A stretch of 35,659 nucleotides of DNA. It comes from Paenibacillus ginsengihumi DSM 21568. GTDB lineage: Bacteria; Bacillota; Bacilli; Paenibacillales; NBRC-103111. Shown in pieces: positions 17,673 to 24,428 of the stretch. Position 1 is the first letter of the stretch, and the number at the start of each line of letters is the position of its first letter. A program made the position numbers and the translations under genes. The stretch covers positions 1 to 35,659 of the forward strand of contig NZ_KB905600.1 of assembly GCF_000380965.1 (NCBI RefSeq). The letters run 5' to 3'. The notes beneath the pieces were generated by a model. It was not told the DNA's origin. It made no database searches and was given only the letters and a program-made list of their open reading frames with translations.

Positions 17673-17720
17673 TGCCTTTAACCGCATATCTATTTACAGG
17701 TTGCCCTTATCTTCTGCTCT

Positions 17721-18860
17721 TTAGTCTGCGCTCGGCTTGGTCGGCCCGATCACATATACGGTATATCCGCGCTTGGAGCCGAATCGCTTGGCGTAATCCT
17801 TGCTCTCGAAATATACATCAATGACATTGCCCTTCACGGCGCCGCCCGTGTCCTCGGCCCGGCGGAAGCCAAGCCCGTCAATATATACCCACCATCCCAG
17901 CGGAATAACCTTCGGATCGACGGCAATCGTCCGCCCTTCCGTAACCTTCGTCCCGGAAGCGGTAATTCCGTATTGCGGGTGATCCTCGCTCTTCCCTGTC
18001 GAGGAGGCATCTGCTGTATATGCCGTCAGCTTCACATTATTCAAAACTTGCTTATACGCGAATTTCACGCCGGATTTGACCAGCTCGTCGACATTCGGCG
18101 AAGAGGCCGACAAGATCGTCACCGGATTTTTGGTGCCGATGGCCACAATTTTGTTCACGCTCGGTTCTTTGACCTTCTCTTCGACGATCTGCTCGGATAC
18201 GAGCTCCCCGTCCTCGAATACCTTCTCTTTGGTCTTGACCAAAGTGCCTTCCTTGCCTTCCTGAACAACCAGTTCCTTGCCCTTCAGCAGCTTCGGATCG
18301 TTCATCGTCTCAGTCTGAAATGCGATCGTCTCGCTGATTTCCTCGCGTTCCTTCTTGACTCGCACAATCTTAATCGATTCATTGCCGGTAAGCGCCGTAT
18401 CCAGCGGCGGCTGAATCTTATCGTGTTCGCCGAGCGATATGCCCACATCCTCCAGCGCATCCTCTACCGTCCTGCCGACCGTATGCACCGTCCGCGTAAC
18501 GCCGTCCGCCGACACCGTTAAGGGAAGCGCCCTGTTGATATCGATGCGGTCGCCTGTCTGGACAGTATAGTTCATCGCGTGGGAAATGCGGTCATGCTCG
18601 TTTACGGTAATCCCTTGATCTTCAAGTACGTTTTTGAGCACCCAATGCTTCGTCTCGACTGTCGTTTCCTTCCCGTCGATTACAATGGACAGCTTCTTGG
18701 CTGCCGTACCGTACAGCATCATCAAGAACATGAAAGTAATAGCGAATGAAACGAATAAAACTATGGATATCAAACGCAAGTTTTCATGCTTCCAACGCAA
18801 TGCGTAGGACATGCTGGATGATCGTCTTACATGGGATTGCTGTCGTTCCACAACGCCCAC
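17721..18860 (-). CDS. yabE: YabE-type cell-wall protein with DUF348, G5 and 3D domains
   Basis: A 379-residue membrane-anchored extracellular protein related to resuscitation-promoting factors and probably acting as a peptidoglycan lytic enzyme. One transmembrane segment lies at about residues 30-50 (LISIVLFVSFAITFMFLMML) after a basic cytosolic start. Two ubiquitin-like DUF348 repeats follow (VIDGKETTVETKHWVLKNVL and its copy). Next come a G5 domain and a C-terminal 3D (double-psi barrel) domain, with AVDPKVIPLG and AEDTGGAVKGNVIDVYF carrying the three conserved Asp residues. The start is GTG at 18860 with AAGGAGG nine bases upstream. A c-di-AMP riboswitch and terminator in its long leader indicate control by the osmotic and cell-wall messenger c-di-AMP. 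Confidence 0.92.
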   Translation of the reverse strand: MGVVERQQSHVRRSSSMSYALRWKHENLRLISIVLFVSFAITFMFLMMLYGTAAKKLSIVIDGKETTVETKHWVLKNVLEDQGITVNEHDRISHAMNYTVQTGDRIDINRALPLTVSADGVTRTVHTVGRTVEDALEDVGISLGEHDKIQPPLDTALTGNESIKIVRVKKEREEISETIAFQTETMNDPKLLKGKELVVQEGKEGTLVKTKEKVFEDGELVSEQIVEEKVKEPSVNKIVAIGTKNPVTILSASSPNVDELVKSGVKFAYKQVLNNVKLTAYTADASSTGKSEDHPQYGITASGTKVTEGRTIAVDPKVIPLGWWVYIDGLGFRRAEDTGGAVKGNVIDVYFESKDYAKRFGSKRGYTVYVIGPTKPSAD

Positions 18861-19067
18861 TTGTTCGGTCCTCCTTCAAAGCCCCGCCGTCGAGTGTCAT
18901 GCATGATAAATCTGACGCGACTATGGTAAATTATTGTGTTATGACGATTGACCGACCTCTCCGCTTGCATGCTTCGGAATCGCTTGCCCTTCGGATATCC
19001 ACCCCCTCCGGAACTCATTGTATGAATCGGCTCGGACGAATATCCCGTTGAACGAGGAAACCAACAC

Positions 19068-19106
19068 AAAAAGCCATCGAGAAGAGGACCTCCCCGATGA
19101 CTTGTA
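19068..19106 (-). terminator. Riboswitch-controlled terminator in the yabE leader
   Basis: Minus-strand AGTCATCG-GGGAGG / CTTCTC-CGATGGCT stem of about 14 pairs (two wobble) followed by TTTTTG. It lies about 55 bases downstream of the c-di-AMP aptamer and 208 bases before the yabE start, the usual position for the expression platform of an OFF switch. Confidence 0.82.
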
Positions 19107-19159
19107 CGCATTCGAACTTAACAGTCCAATGGCAGCCAACGACAATGTGTACCTCTCTC

Positions 19160-19330
19160 TTCACGCTTACGAGGTTAGCTGACGGATTCGGGCTTGAGAG
19201 TCGCCCTACTCGGAAGCAGCGTCGGCTGCCCCTCGATTCACCCCGCGCGAGGCCGATGTCCTGAACATCAGCGGCCTGGCTTTCGCTTCTTACGGTTCCC
19301 CCGTTTCCCTGTTCGGAAACTCAGCGATTA
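19160..19330 (-). ncRNA. ydaO-yuaA (c-di-AMP) riboswitch
   Basis: Read on the minus strand, the leader shows the conserved blocks of this class in order: closing CGCT, GGGGGAACCG, GGGGTGAATCG, AGGGCGACTCTC, CCCGAATCCGTCAGCTAACC, and TCGTAAGCG closing with the first CGCT. This riboswitch binds c-di-AMP and usually turns expression off when the ligand is high. Cell-wall hydrolase genes of the YabE/Rpf type are frequent targets in Firmicutes. A peripheral hairpin (GCCGCTGATGTTCAGGACAT region) is longer than in the simplest members. Identification rests on conserved sequence rather than a covariance search. Confidence 0.93.
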
Positions 19331-19363
19331 TGGAAAATGGTAATCGTTATGAAGTTATTATTG

Positions 19364-19393
19364 AGTTTACGATGGGAGCAAGGGAATTGTAAA
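19364..19393 (-). promoter_or_regulatory. Candidate promoter of the yabE leader
   Basis: Minus strand TTTACA (19393-19388), 18-base spacer, TAAACT (19369-19364), ending about 35 bases before the riboswitch. The -10 is only four of six. Confidence 0.4.
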
Positions 19394-19407
19394 GTATACA
19401 AACTCGG

Positions 19408-19434
19408 ATAAAAAGGGCGGTTTCCCGCTTTATT
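19408..19434 (-). terminator. Probable terminator of the HD-tatD-small ORF transcript
   Basis: Minus-strand AAAGCGG-GAAA-CCGCCCTTT hairpin (two-base bulge) followed by TTTTTATCC. It lies about 45 bases past the stop of the small ORF and just before the yabE promoter. Confidence 0.6.
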
Positions 19435-19476
19435 TGAGATTTTTCATCCTTTTCATGAAAACAAACGGTCTTTCTC

Positions 19477-19617
19477 TCATTCAAATGCACGATCGTTCAT
19501 TATTTCTCGAATTATCGCCATTTGGATAAAAAAAGGATTGTCCAATCTGCCGTTAAAATCTAAATTTAGACGCCGATCAAAACCGAATTCTTCGGCCCGC
19601 TCGTCCTCTTCAGGCAT
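19477..19617 (-). CDS. Small hypothetical ORF between tatD and yabE
   Basis: A 46-codon frame from ATG 19617 encodes a charged, protein-like sequence: MPEEDERAEEFGFDRRLNLD, then FNGRLDNPFFIQMAIIREIM, then NDRAFE. No ribosome site precedes this ATG. The same frame stays open for 22 more codons upstream (to 19683) and reads equally protein-like there (VFSCEFEAFLLNIS), after a good GAGGAAGG site, but the only codon at a start-like position is ATA (19665). Either a non-canonical start is used or a single-base change broke the normal start; a different frame has an ATG at 19693 that would join after a one-base shift. It is followed by a terminator, consistent with the last gene of the tatD transcript. 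I do not recognise the family. Confidence 0.45.
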   Translation of the reverse strand: MPEEDERAEEFGFDRRLNLDFNGRLDNPFFIQMAIIREIMNDRAFE

Positions 19618-19704
19618 AGAAATATTTAGTAAAAAAGCTTCAAATTCACAAGAAAAGACGCCTATGACGAGCGATTCCTTCCTCTACAGTCATCGCCTTC
19701 AAGA

Positions 19705-19742
19705 TTGAAAATTTGGGCGTTTGGATACCTCCAAATTTTCAA
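19705..19742. repeat. 12-base inverted repeat overlapping the tatD stop codon
   Basis: TTGAAAATTTGG (19705-19716) and CCAAATTTTCAA (19731-19742) are perfect complements around a 14-base loop that itself holds TTTGG/ACCTCC. The right arm includes the tatD stop. It could be a weak terminator or an RNA stability element; there is no T-run after it on the minus strand. Confidence 0.6.
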
Positions 19743-20506
19743 GATAAACCGAACAATTTGGTGGCATTGTCCGTAGTGACCTGCGCCAGCTCGTCGAAGG
19801 AAATGCCCTTAATTTCGGCCGCTGCTTCGGCGACAAGCTTCACGTGAGCAGACTCATTGCGCTTGCCCCTGAACGGATGCGGCGTCAAATAGGGCGCGTC
19901 GGTCTCGATCAGCAGGCGCTCCATCGGCACGCGGGAGAGCACTTCCTTCGGCTGCCTGGCATTTTTGAAAGTGATCGGGCCCCCGAACGAAATGTAGAAG
20001 TTCATGTCGAGACACAGCTTCGCCGTTTCCCAGCTGCCTGAGAAGCAGTGCATCACGCCGCCGACGTCGGCCGCCTTCTCTTCGCGAAGCACCTGAACGA
20101 TGTCCTGATGGGCGTCCCGGTTGTGAATGACGATGGGCATGCCCAGCTTGCGCGCCAGGCGAATTTGCTCGCGGAACACCTTCATCTGCACATCTTTGGG
20201 AGAGGTGTCCCAATAGTAGTCGAGCCCGATCTCACCGATCGCAACGACCTTCTCGTGGCGGCAGAGCGATTCGATCCAGTCGAGATCGTCCGCTGTCATG
20301 AAGGCGGCATCCGTCGGATGCCAGCCAACGGTGGAATAAATAAAATCGTGCTGCTCAGCCAGCGCGATCGAGCCTGGAATCGTCTCGCGATTAAAGCCGA
20401 TATTGATAATTCGACCAATTCCGTGTTCCCGGGCGCGCCGAATCACATCCTGTCGATCATCATCGAATGCGCGCACGTTCAAATGTGCATGAGAATCAAT
20501 CAGCAT
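19739..20506 (-). CDS. tatD: TatD family metal-dependent DNase
   Basis: A 255-residue TIM-barrel hydrolase, the same length as B. subtilis YabD. TatD enzymes are 3'-5' exonucleases acting on DNA, with roles suggested in repair and in degrading DNA under stress. Metal ligands are all present: His6 and His8 in DSHAHLN, Glu92 in GEIGLDYYW, His128 in VIHNRDAH, His153 in MHCFSGS, and Asp203 in ETDAPYL. The ATG at 20506 has AAGGGGTG upstream. It follows the HD-domain gene by 34 bases, so both are probably cotranscribed. In B. subtilis the gene before it is metS; here it is the HD protein. Confidence 0.95.
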   Translation of the reverse strand: MLIDSHAHLNVRAFDDDRQDVIRRAREHGIGRIINIGFNRETIPGSIALAEQHDFIYSTVGWHPTDAAFMTADDLDWIESLCRHEKVVAIGEIGLDYYWDTSPKDVQMKVFREQIRLARKLGMPIVIHNRDAHQDIVQVLREEKAADVGGVMHCFSGSWETAKLCLDMNFYISFGGPITFKNARQPKEVLSRVPMERLLIETDAPYLTPHPFRGKRNESAHVKLVAEAAAEIKGISFDELAQVTTDNATKLFGLS

Positions 20507-20540
20507 CGCAGATCACACCCCTTATATTGGAAGAAATAGA

Positions 20541-21827
20541 TCATTCTTCATCAAGCCAGGCCCGCAGCTCGGCATCGAGCTCGGCGCGGTGCCTCTCCAG
20601 AAGCTCCGCAGGGTAATACAAATGATATTTGCCCATGTGAATGCCGCTGATGGAACGGACGATTTCGGACTTGCGGGAAATTTCCGTGAGCGTATCCTTG
20701 TCGTCTAATATCAGAATAGGCAGCTTTTCGTCCTGTTCGCCGGGCCGATACACATCATACGAAAGATCGGACGGAAAATCAATTTCGAGGTAATACGCCG
20801 GGTCGATGCCCCGTTCCTGCATGAAGCCGCGAAGCCGGTCGAGCTGACGGACGTCCACCCGCTCCAGGGTGACATATTTGAACAATTTGCGCTGAAGAAA
20901 TCGGGTGCACAGGTCGGCCAGAATCGGATCGTCCTCGCAAGCCCATTGCATGAAGACGGTTTGCATGAGCGATTCGTCCAGTAAGTAGTGGTCGCGGAGC
21001 GTCAATTTGCGCAAAAACAGATTCGTCAGCGGCGGAAGCCAAAACCGGAAAGAAAATCCTTCCTCGAACAGTTGCTTCGCCCGCTGCACGATTTTGTGCA
21101 AAATCACTTCGGCGCTGCGCGTGACCGGATGAAAATAAATTTGCCAATACATCTGGTACCTTGACATCAAATAATCTTCAACTGCGTGCATTCCGCTCTC
21201 CTTCACGACAATGTGGCCTTTATACGGACGCAGCACCCGCAAGATGCGCTCCAGATCGAAAGTTCCATAATTGACTCCCGTGAAGTAGGCGTCTCTTAAT
21301 AAATAATCCATTCGGTCGGCATCCATTTGGCTGGAAACCATGCTCACGACGATTTCCCGATGATAGGTTTTGGCAATGACGTCGGCAACCTGTTGCGGAA
21401 AGGAGGGCGATACGCGGCGCAGCACGCGATGGATCTCCGTATCGCCAAGGACAATCCGGCGGGACCATTCCTCATGATGATTGCCGAACGCTTTCTCGAT
21501 CGAATGCGAGAAAGGCCCGTGTCCGACGTCGTGCAGCAAAGCGGCGCACAAGCACAGCAGCCGTTCTTCCTTCGGCCAATCCTCATACCGGTTGCGTTCG
21601 AATTGCGAAATAATTTTACGGGTCACCTCATAAACGCCGAGCGAATGGGAGAACCGGCTGTGCTCCGCCCCGTGAAACGTAAGATAGCAGGTGCCGAGTT
21701 GCCGCACCCGGCGCAGGCGCTGAAATTCCTTGGTGTTGATCAAATCCCAAACGGTTTGATCCTGCACGTAAATGTATTTATGTACCGGGTCCTTGAACAC
21801 TTTCTCCTCCTGCAAAGGACGGGACAT
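20541..21827 (-). CDS. HD-domain phosphohydrolase (YwfO/SAMHD1-like)
   Basis: A 428-residue cytosolic protein of the HD superfamily resembling B. subtilis YwfO and SAMHD1-type deoxynucleotide triphosphohydrolases. Metal-binding and catalytic elements: EHSRFSHSLGVYEVTR near residues 55-70, LLHDVGHGPFSHSIEK with the HD pair at 99-100, and SSQMDADRMDYLLRDAYFTG with the distal Asp near 171. A C-terminal regulatory-type region of about 200 residues follows. The likely reaction is dNTP to deoxynucleoside plus triphosphate, but this is inferred from the family. The ATG at 21827 has AAGGAGG seven bases before it. It is divergent from abrB and occupies the position held by metS in B. subtilis. Confidence 0.88.
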   Translation of the reverse strand: MSRPLQEEKVFKDPVHKYIYVQDQTVWDLINTKEFQRLRRVRQLGTCYLTFHGAEHSRFSHSLGVYEVTRKIISQFERNRYEDWPKEERLLCLCAALLHDVGHGPFSHSIEKAFGNHHEEWSRRIVLGDTEIHRVLRRVSPSFPQQVADVIAKTYHREIVVSMVSSQMDADRMDYLLRDAYFTGVNYGTFDLERILRVLRPYKGHIVVKESGMHAVEDYLMSRYQMYWQIYFHPVTRSAEVILHKIVQRAKQLFEEGFSFRFWLPPLTNLFLRKLTLRDHYLLDESLMQTVFMQWACEDDPILADLCTRFLQRKLFKYVTLERVDVRQLDRLRGFMQERGIDPAYYLEIDFPSDLSYDVYRPGEQDEKLPILILDDKDTLTEISRKSEIVRSISGIHMGKYHLYYPAELLERHRAELDAELRAWLDEE

Positions 21828-21878
21828 AGCAAATCCTCCTTATCGCTCGCAAAATTAGGCTTAGCCTTACAAAAATAA

Positions 21879-21895
21879 TGTCGCATAATGTCGAT
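21879..21895. promoter_or_regulatory. Two tandem near-0A boxes upstream of the HD-domain gene
   Basis: TGTCGCA (21879-21885) and TGTCGAT (21889-21895) each differ by one base from the Spo0A box TGTCGAA. Their starts are 10 bases apart, one helical turn, the spacing favoured by a Spo0A dimer. The second overlaps the candidate -10 of the HD gene. Confidence 0.4.
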
Positions 21896-21920
21896 ATACC
21901 TGTTTTTTTCGGGGTAACAA
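21893..21920 (-). promoter_or_regulatory. Candidate promoter of the HD-tatD transcript
   Basis: Minus strand TTGTTA (21920-21915), 16-base spacer, TATATC (21898-21893). Moderate match to sigma-A; it is the best pair seen in this 371-base divergent gap. Between 21921 and 22103 the gap holds GC-rich inverted sequence (CCGGCG/CGCCGG type near 21955-21975) but no gene or further site that I can support. Confidence 0.35.
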
Positions 21921-22103
21921 GCCTGCCATTTATTGCTCATTCTTCAAATTGCCGCGCCGGCGAACCGGCCGGACGCAACGAATGTTTTCGGCGGTCTGCG
22001 GCCTAGTTCCATGATACTCGAGGTAGCATATACGTTTGCGGATCATAGCACATATCATTTGTTAAGCTGCCATAAACTAGAATGAAAAATCGCGAAATTC
22101 ATG

Positions 22104-22132
22104 TTGACTATTTTGGGAATGGTTGGTATTAT
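22104..22132 (+). promoter_or_regulatory. Sigma-A promoter of abrB
   Basis: TTGACT (22104-22109), 17-base spacer, TATTAT (22127-22132). Each hexamer has one mismatch to consensus. The leader is about 60 bases long. Confidence 0.75.
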
Positions 22133-22147
22133 AAGAAGTAAGAATTA

Positions 22148-22154
22148 TGTCGAA
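22148..22154 (+). promoter_or_regulatory. Spo0A box downstream of the abrB promoter
   Basis: TGTCGAA is a perfect 0A box centred about +12 from the expected transcription start. In B. subtilis Spo0A represses abrB by binding boxes at this position, so the same regulation is likely here. Confidence 0.7.
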
Positions 22155-22198
22155 TCATGACGATTAATTTCAACTACTCATGGAGAGGGGAACCCATT

Positions 22199-22453
22199 AT
22201 GATGAAATCCACAGGCATTGTTAGAAAGGTCGACGAGCTCGGCCGCGTCGTTATTCCGATCGAGCTGCGCAGAACGCTGGGCATTGGCGAGAAAGACGCT
22301 TTGGAAATTTATGTAGACGGCGAGCGGATCATGCTGAAGAAATACGAGCCCGCCTGCATCTTCTGTGGCAACGCCGAGAACGTCTCTTATTTCAAAGGAA
22401 AAATTGTTTGTCATGAATGCATTTCTGAAATGCCAATACCTGTGACAAAATAA
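22199..22453 (+). CDS. abrB: Transition-state regulator AbrB (Cys4 C-terminal variant)
   Basis: An 84-residue DNA-binding regulator of transition-state genes. The N-terminal AbrB fold is nearly identical to B. subtilis (KSTGIVRKVDELGRVVIPIE, LRRTLGIGEKDALEIYVD). The C-terminal third differs from B. subtilis AbrB: it has CIFCGNAENVSYFKGKIVCHEC, two CxxC pairs that probably bind zinc, in place of the usual all-protein multimerisation domain. Two adjacent ATGs (22199, 22202) follow GGAGAGGGG; the first has the better spacing. A further in-frame ATG at 22157 lies between the promoter and the ribosome site and is not used. It is divergent from the HD gene and convergent with rsmI, with a Spo0A box in the promoter region. 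Confidence 0.93.
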   Translation: MMKSTGIVRKVDELGRVVIPIELRRTLGIGEKDALEIYVDGERIMLKKYEPACIFCGNAENVSYFKGKIVCHECISEMPIPVTK

Positions 22454-22525
22454 AAAAAATAGGTTATAATAAAGCTAGCAGTTCTTACTAAGGTAATTCT
22501 AACCTTTTCATATCTCCTCTATATC

Positions 22526-22568
22526 CCGTGCCGCGGTTGCCCAGCGGTTCCGGGTATTTTTTTTCTAC
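22526..22568 (+). terminator. abrB terminator
   Basis: CCCG-CCGC / GCGG-CGGG stem with a small internal loop followed by TATTTTTTTT, about 75 bases past the abrB stop. It acts on the plus strand only. Confidence 0.8.
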
Positions 22569-22630
22569 GCCGATTGTCCGCCCCGCGTCCTCGCATTTTT
22601 TCTGTATGTCACAAAAAAATTTGGAGCTTC

Positions 22631-23518
22631 CTACATGCTGCGGTGCAGCTCATTGTACAGCTCCCGTTTCGGTATGCCGCGATCCTGCGCTGCGCTCCTG
22701 AGCGCCTCCTTGTGCGCGAGCCCCTGCGCCTCGTAATGGGCGACGTGCTCCCGCGGAGTGAGCTTCCGCCACCAGGCCGATTGCTCCGACGGCTCATCGC
22801 CAGCCGCCTCCGCCCCGCCGAGCACGACCACATATTCCCCTTGGGGAGCGGTTCGCTCCAGCCAGTCCACGCATTCCCCGAGCGTCCCCCTTGCCGCTTC
22901 CTCATATCTTTTGGTCAGCTCGCGGACAAGCGCGACTTCCCTCTCCGCGCCGAGAATCTCGGCGGCCAGGCGAAGCGTCTTCTGCAGACGGTGCGGAGCC
23001 TCGTACAGCAGCACGGTTCCCTTCTCCCGCTTCAGCGCCTCGAGCTCGCGGACAAGCGATTTCCGGTCGCGGGACAGGAAACCGACAAACGTAAACCGTT
23101 CGGTCGGCAGCCCGGATATGATCAGGGCCGACAAGGCGGCATTCGCTCCCGGAATCGGGACGACATCGATCCCGGCGCGAATGGCATCCCTTACGAGATC
23201 CGCCCCGGGATCGCTGATCGCCGGGAGGCCGGCATCGCTGACCAGCGCGACGGAATCGCCTGCTTCCAGCAGGCGGATCAGCTCCGGTCCGCTCGCCTGC
23301 TTGTTATGCTCATGGTAGCTGACCAGCCTTGTCGCTATGTCGAAATGGGTCAGCAGCTTGCGGGTTTGCCGCGTATCCTCAGCGGCGATCCACTGCACCT
23401 CGCGCAGCACGCGCACCGCCCGAAAAGTCATATCCTCCAAATTGCCGATCGGCGTTCCGACAAGATACAGCTTGCCGGCCGTCTTACCGTCATCCTGATA
23501 GCTTTTTTGTATGTTCAA
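22631..23518 (-). CDS. rsmI: 16S rRNA (cytidine-1402-2'-O)-methyltransferase RsmI
   Basis: A 295-residue SAM-dependent tetrapyrrole-methylase-fold enzyme that 2'-O-methylates C1402 in the decoding centre. Family signatures: LYLVGTPIGNLEDMT near the start, IAAEDTRQTRKLLTHF, SVALVSDAGLPAISDPGADLV, PIPGANAALSALIISGLP, FVGFL, and EAPHRL. A C-terminal extension includes EALRSAAQDRGIPKRELYNELH. The start is TTG at 23518 with GAGGGAG seven bases upstream. It is convergent with abrB and about 60 bases after the methyltransferase gene. The GIY-YIG gene yazA, found between these two in B. subtilis, is missing here. Confidence 0.96.
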   Translation of the reverse strand: MNIQKSYQDDGKTAGKLYLVGTPIGNLEDMTFRAVRVLREVQWIAAEDTRQTRKLLTHFDIATRLVSYHEHNKQASGPELIRLLEAGDSVALVSDAGLPAISDPGADLVRDAIRAGIDVVPIPGANAALSALIISGLPTERFTFVGFLSRDRKSLVRELEALKREKGTVLLYEAPHRLQKTLRLAAEILGAEREVALVRELTKRYEEAARGTLGECVDWLERTAPQGEYVVVLGGAEAAGDEPSEQSAWWRKLTPREHVAHYEAQGLAHKEALRSAAQDRGIPKRELYNELHRSM

Positions 23519-23579
23519 TGCGAATCTCCCTCGTCGTCGGCCACCGCTGCCGTTTGTGCAAACTGGGCCGCTATATGGA

Positions 23580-24356
23580 TTATCGAAAATCGTTCAGTTG
23601 CGCCTCTTGCCCGTAATAGACCTTCATCAATTCCTCCGTATACTGTGTGCCGCTCTTATATACGATCAGCGGCGGGAGCAGGCGAATCTCCGGCTTTCCG
23701 TCGCGCAGCGCTTCGACCAGCACGATATTGGCCTCGGCGTCGGCGCGGGGATGGACGAACCGCACGCGCTTGGGCTCCAGCCGATATTGTCTCAGCATCG
23801 CGAGAATGTCGGCCAGCCGGCTCGGACGGTGCACCATGGCAACGCGGCCTCCGCTTTTGACGAGGCGGCTGCACGCCTTGACGACATCCTCCAGCGTGCA
23901 GAGCACTTCATGCCGCGCGGCGGCAACATGTTCATTGACATTCTGATCTCCGCTCGGCACCGGAAGGTATGGGGGATTTACAGTGACCAGATCGAACCCG
24001 CCCGCCGGAAGCTCGCCGTGAGTCTCCTTGAGGTCTCCGCATACGATCCGGATTTGCTCTTGCAATCCGTTCATCTGCACATTGCGCCTGGCCATATCCG
24101 CCAGCCTTTCCTGAATCTCCAGGCCGACGATCTTCGCCGCCTTCGTTCGCGTCGTCATTAGCAGCGGGATGACGCCGTTGCCGGAGCACAGGTCGGCGAT
24201 TCGGCCGCGCAAGGGCACGGAGCAAAATCTCGCCAGCAGCACGGCGTCCAGCGAAAAGCTGAATACTTCGCTGCTCTGAATAATTTTTAGATCATGCGTC
24301 AACAGATCGTCGATCCGTTCGCTTTCCTTTAAGGTTACATCCATGCTGTCTTGCAT
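23580..24356 (-). CDS. TrmN6/YabB-like SAM-dependent methyltransferase
   Basis: A 258-residue class I methyltransferase related to B. subtilis YabB and to TrmN6, which methylates A37 of tRNA-Val in E. coli. SAM motif I is IADLCSGNGVIPLLM near residue 53. The N6-adenine/glutamine-type catalytic motif NPPYLP is near residue 126, indicating transfer to an exocyclic amine. HRPSRLADILAML follows. The ATG at 24356 sits just after the yabA terminator. It may be the tRNA modification enzyme, but other adenine or glutamine substrates cannot be excluded. Order yabA-yabB-rsmI matches B. subtilis apart from the missing yazA. Confidence 0.88.
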   Translation of the reverse strand: MQDSMDVTLKESERIDDLLTHDLKIIQSSEVFSFSLDAVLLARFCSVPLRGRIADLCSGNGVIPLLMTTRTKAAKIVGLEIQERLADMARRNVQMNGLQEQIRIVCGDLKETHGELPAGGFDLVTVNPPYLPVPSGDQNVNEHVAAARHEVLCTLEDVVKACSRLVKSGGRVAMVHRPSRLADILAMLRQYRLEPKRVRFVHPRADAEANIVLVEALRDGKPEIRLLPPLIVYKSGTQYTEELMKVYYGQEAQLNDFR

Positions 24357-24388
24357 TCCTTCCTTATCTTACCATTCGTTTTGACTTC

Positions 24389-24423
24389 AAAAAAACCGCA
24401 AGAAGAAATTCTTCCTACGGCAT
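24389..24423 (-). terminator. Terminator after yabA
   Basis: Minus-strand CCGTAGGAAGAA / TTCTTCTTGCGG, a 12-pair stem with wobbles and almost no loop spare, followed by TTTTTTTG. It separates yabA from the methyltransferase gene. Confidence 0.88.
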
Positions 24424-24428
24424 CATTT

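Noticed and set aside
18939..19145. 68-codon minus-strand frame in the yabE leader
   Set aside because: It runs across the riboswitch terminator, lacks a ribosome site and shows no family features.
22526..22568. Possible T-box-like element after abrB
   Set aside because: The GTGCCGCGG sequence only loosely resembles the T-box bulge, there is no specifier structure, and it lies downstream of abrB where a plain terminator explains it.
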